A stretch of DNA of 64,000 nt, taken from contig OX596335.1 in NCBI GenBank assembly GCA_951394405.1, positions 4,774,001 through 4,838,000 of the forward strand, read 5' to 3'. Positions 63,398 through 64,000 of this stretch are shown here, piece by piece; positions within the stretch are counted from its first letter, which is position 1, and each line of letters begins with the position of its first letter. The notes beneath the pieces are model-generated. The model was not told the origin of the DNA, did not search any database, and saw nothing but the letters and a program-made list of their open reading frames with translations. The DNA comes from Coprinellus micaceus. Lineage: Eukaryota; Basidiomycota; Agaricomycetes; Agaricales; Psathyrellaceae. The position numbers and the translations under genes are program-made.

Positions 63398-64000
63398 ATG
63401 TCTTCCCCTCACACCATCTCTAGCTCAATGGAAGGGAAGGATCCTCGACCTCCCGTTCACCTGGGCGACAACCCTGACCCCAGTTTGAACTCTGCCCTTA
63501 ACGATGTTCCAGACGATGTCCTACTAGCCTTCTTCAAAGCCGCACTCGACCATAAAGGCTTTCCCTCGGTGACCATATCACACGTGTCTCGTCGCTGGCG
63601 CGAGCTTGCGATCACTACGCCTGCCTTATGGTCCAAGATTGTCATCGCCCCCGATGTCGAAGGCCACCCTCGCCATCTTGACGTGAATGATCCAGCAGCA
63701 CTCCCAACGGAGGATATGGCGCTCCGTGACGAAAAGGAAAAAGGGTGGAAGGAGGGTCTTGAGAGGATCCCGAGGAGGGTCGCCGTGTATCTCCATCGTT
63801 CGGAGAACAGCCCGCTTCATCTATCCCTTAAAACTAGCGAGCGGCGGTACTCGGAGTACGCCTCTGATGTGGAGCAACTGCACAAATCATTGGTCCAACT
63901 CCTTCAACCCTCCTCTCCTCGCTGGGAGTCCGTCGACCTCGATATATCAGTGCAAGACTTCTCTTCCCCTCTTCTTCCCTTACTTCAGATCACGCCTGAT
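63398..64000 (+). CDS. F-box protein 3, N-terminal part, runs off the window
   Basis: 201 codons open to the window edge from ATG 63398. The F-box is at about 43-90 (DVPDDVLLAFFKAALDH, ISHVSRRWRELAITTPALW), then RRVAVYLHRSENSPLHLSLK and LVQLLQPSSPRWESVDLDI, the same order as in the two neighbours but with low identity and without the N-terminal coiled coil. It is transcribed divergently from F-box protein 2. Confidence 0.83.
   Translation, partial: MSSPHTISSSMEGKDPRPPVHLGDNPDPSLNSALNDVPDDVLLAFFKAALDHKGFPSVTISHVSRRWRELAITTPALWSKIVIAPDVEGHPRHLDVNDPAALPTEDMALRDEKEKGWKEGLERIPRRVAVYLHRSENSPLHLSLKTSERRYSEYASDVEQLHKSLVQLLQPSSPRWESVDLDISVQDFSSPLLPLLQITPD

Overview
The window is nuclear DNA of a filamentous basidiomycete, most likely an Agaricomycete. 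The signs are many phase-conserved introns of about 48-70 nt, several expanded Agaricomycete families (HNH_2-like, DUF6698-like, NACHT, F-box), and a transposon mix typical of that class (Plavaka, Ty3 chromovirus, DIRS-like). All gene models were spliced by hand from reading frames, GT/AG sites and paralogue comparison; none was tested with transcripts or database searches.

Layout. 1-1237: 5' part of a Plavaka-type transposase. 2668-12746: five host genes, four of unknown family (a 953-aa ten-exon protein, a Ser/Pro-rich protein, a Cys/His-cluster protein, a Pro-rich protein with a C-terminal membrane segment) and one DUF6698-like gene. 13424-21179: a complete Ty3 element with apparently identical 599-bp LTRs, an ATATC target duplication and an extra GC-rich zinc-knuckle ORF downstream of pol. 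22018-23010: unknown single-exon gene.

23140-41135 is the most unusual part. Nine members of one HNH-nuclease-like family lie on both strands, in two subtypes. Four are intact, one carries a single-base frameshift, one type II copy has lost its first His segment and hosts a DIRS-like element in an intron, and three are remnants. Twice a type II gene on the minus strand lies head-to-head with a type I gene on the plus strand. The array is invaded by a split-direct-repeat DIRS-like element, two long-TIR elements and a MULE-like element with a hAT-like MITE nested in it. Most insertion points can be read to the base.

41801-43289: choline/ethanolamine phosphotransferase. 43290-46703: no gene seen. 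46704-51760: a single-pass membrane protein, a secreted-looking DJ-1/PfpI protein, a non-autonomous TIR element, and a peroxiredoxin-like CxxC protein. 52230-56771: a NACHT NTPase and a multi-pass EI24/RRT8-like membrane protein. 57118-64000: F-box territory with one decayed copy, two tandem paralogues and a third gene cut by the window edge.
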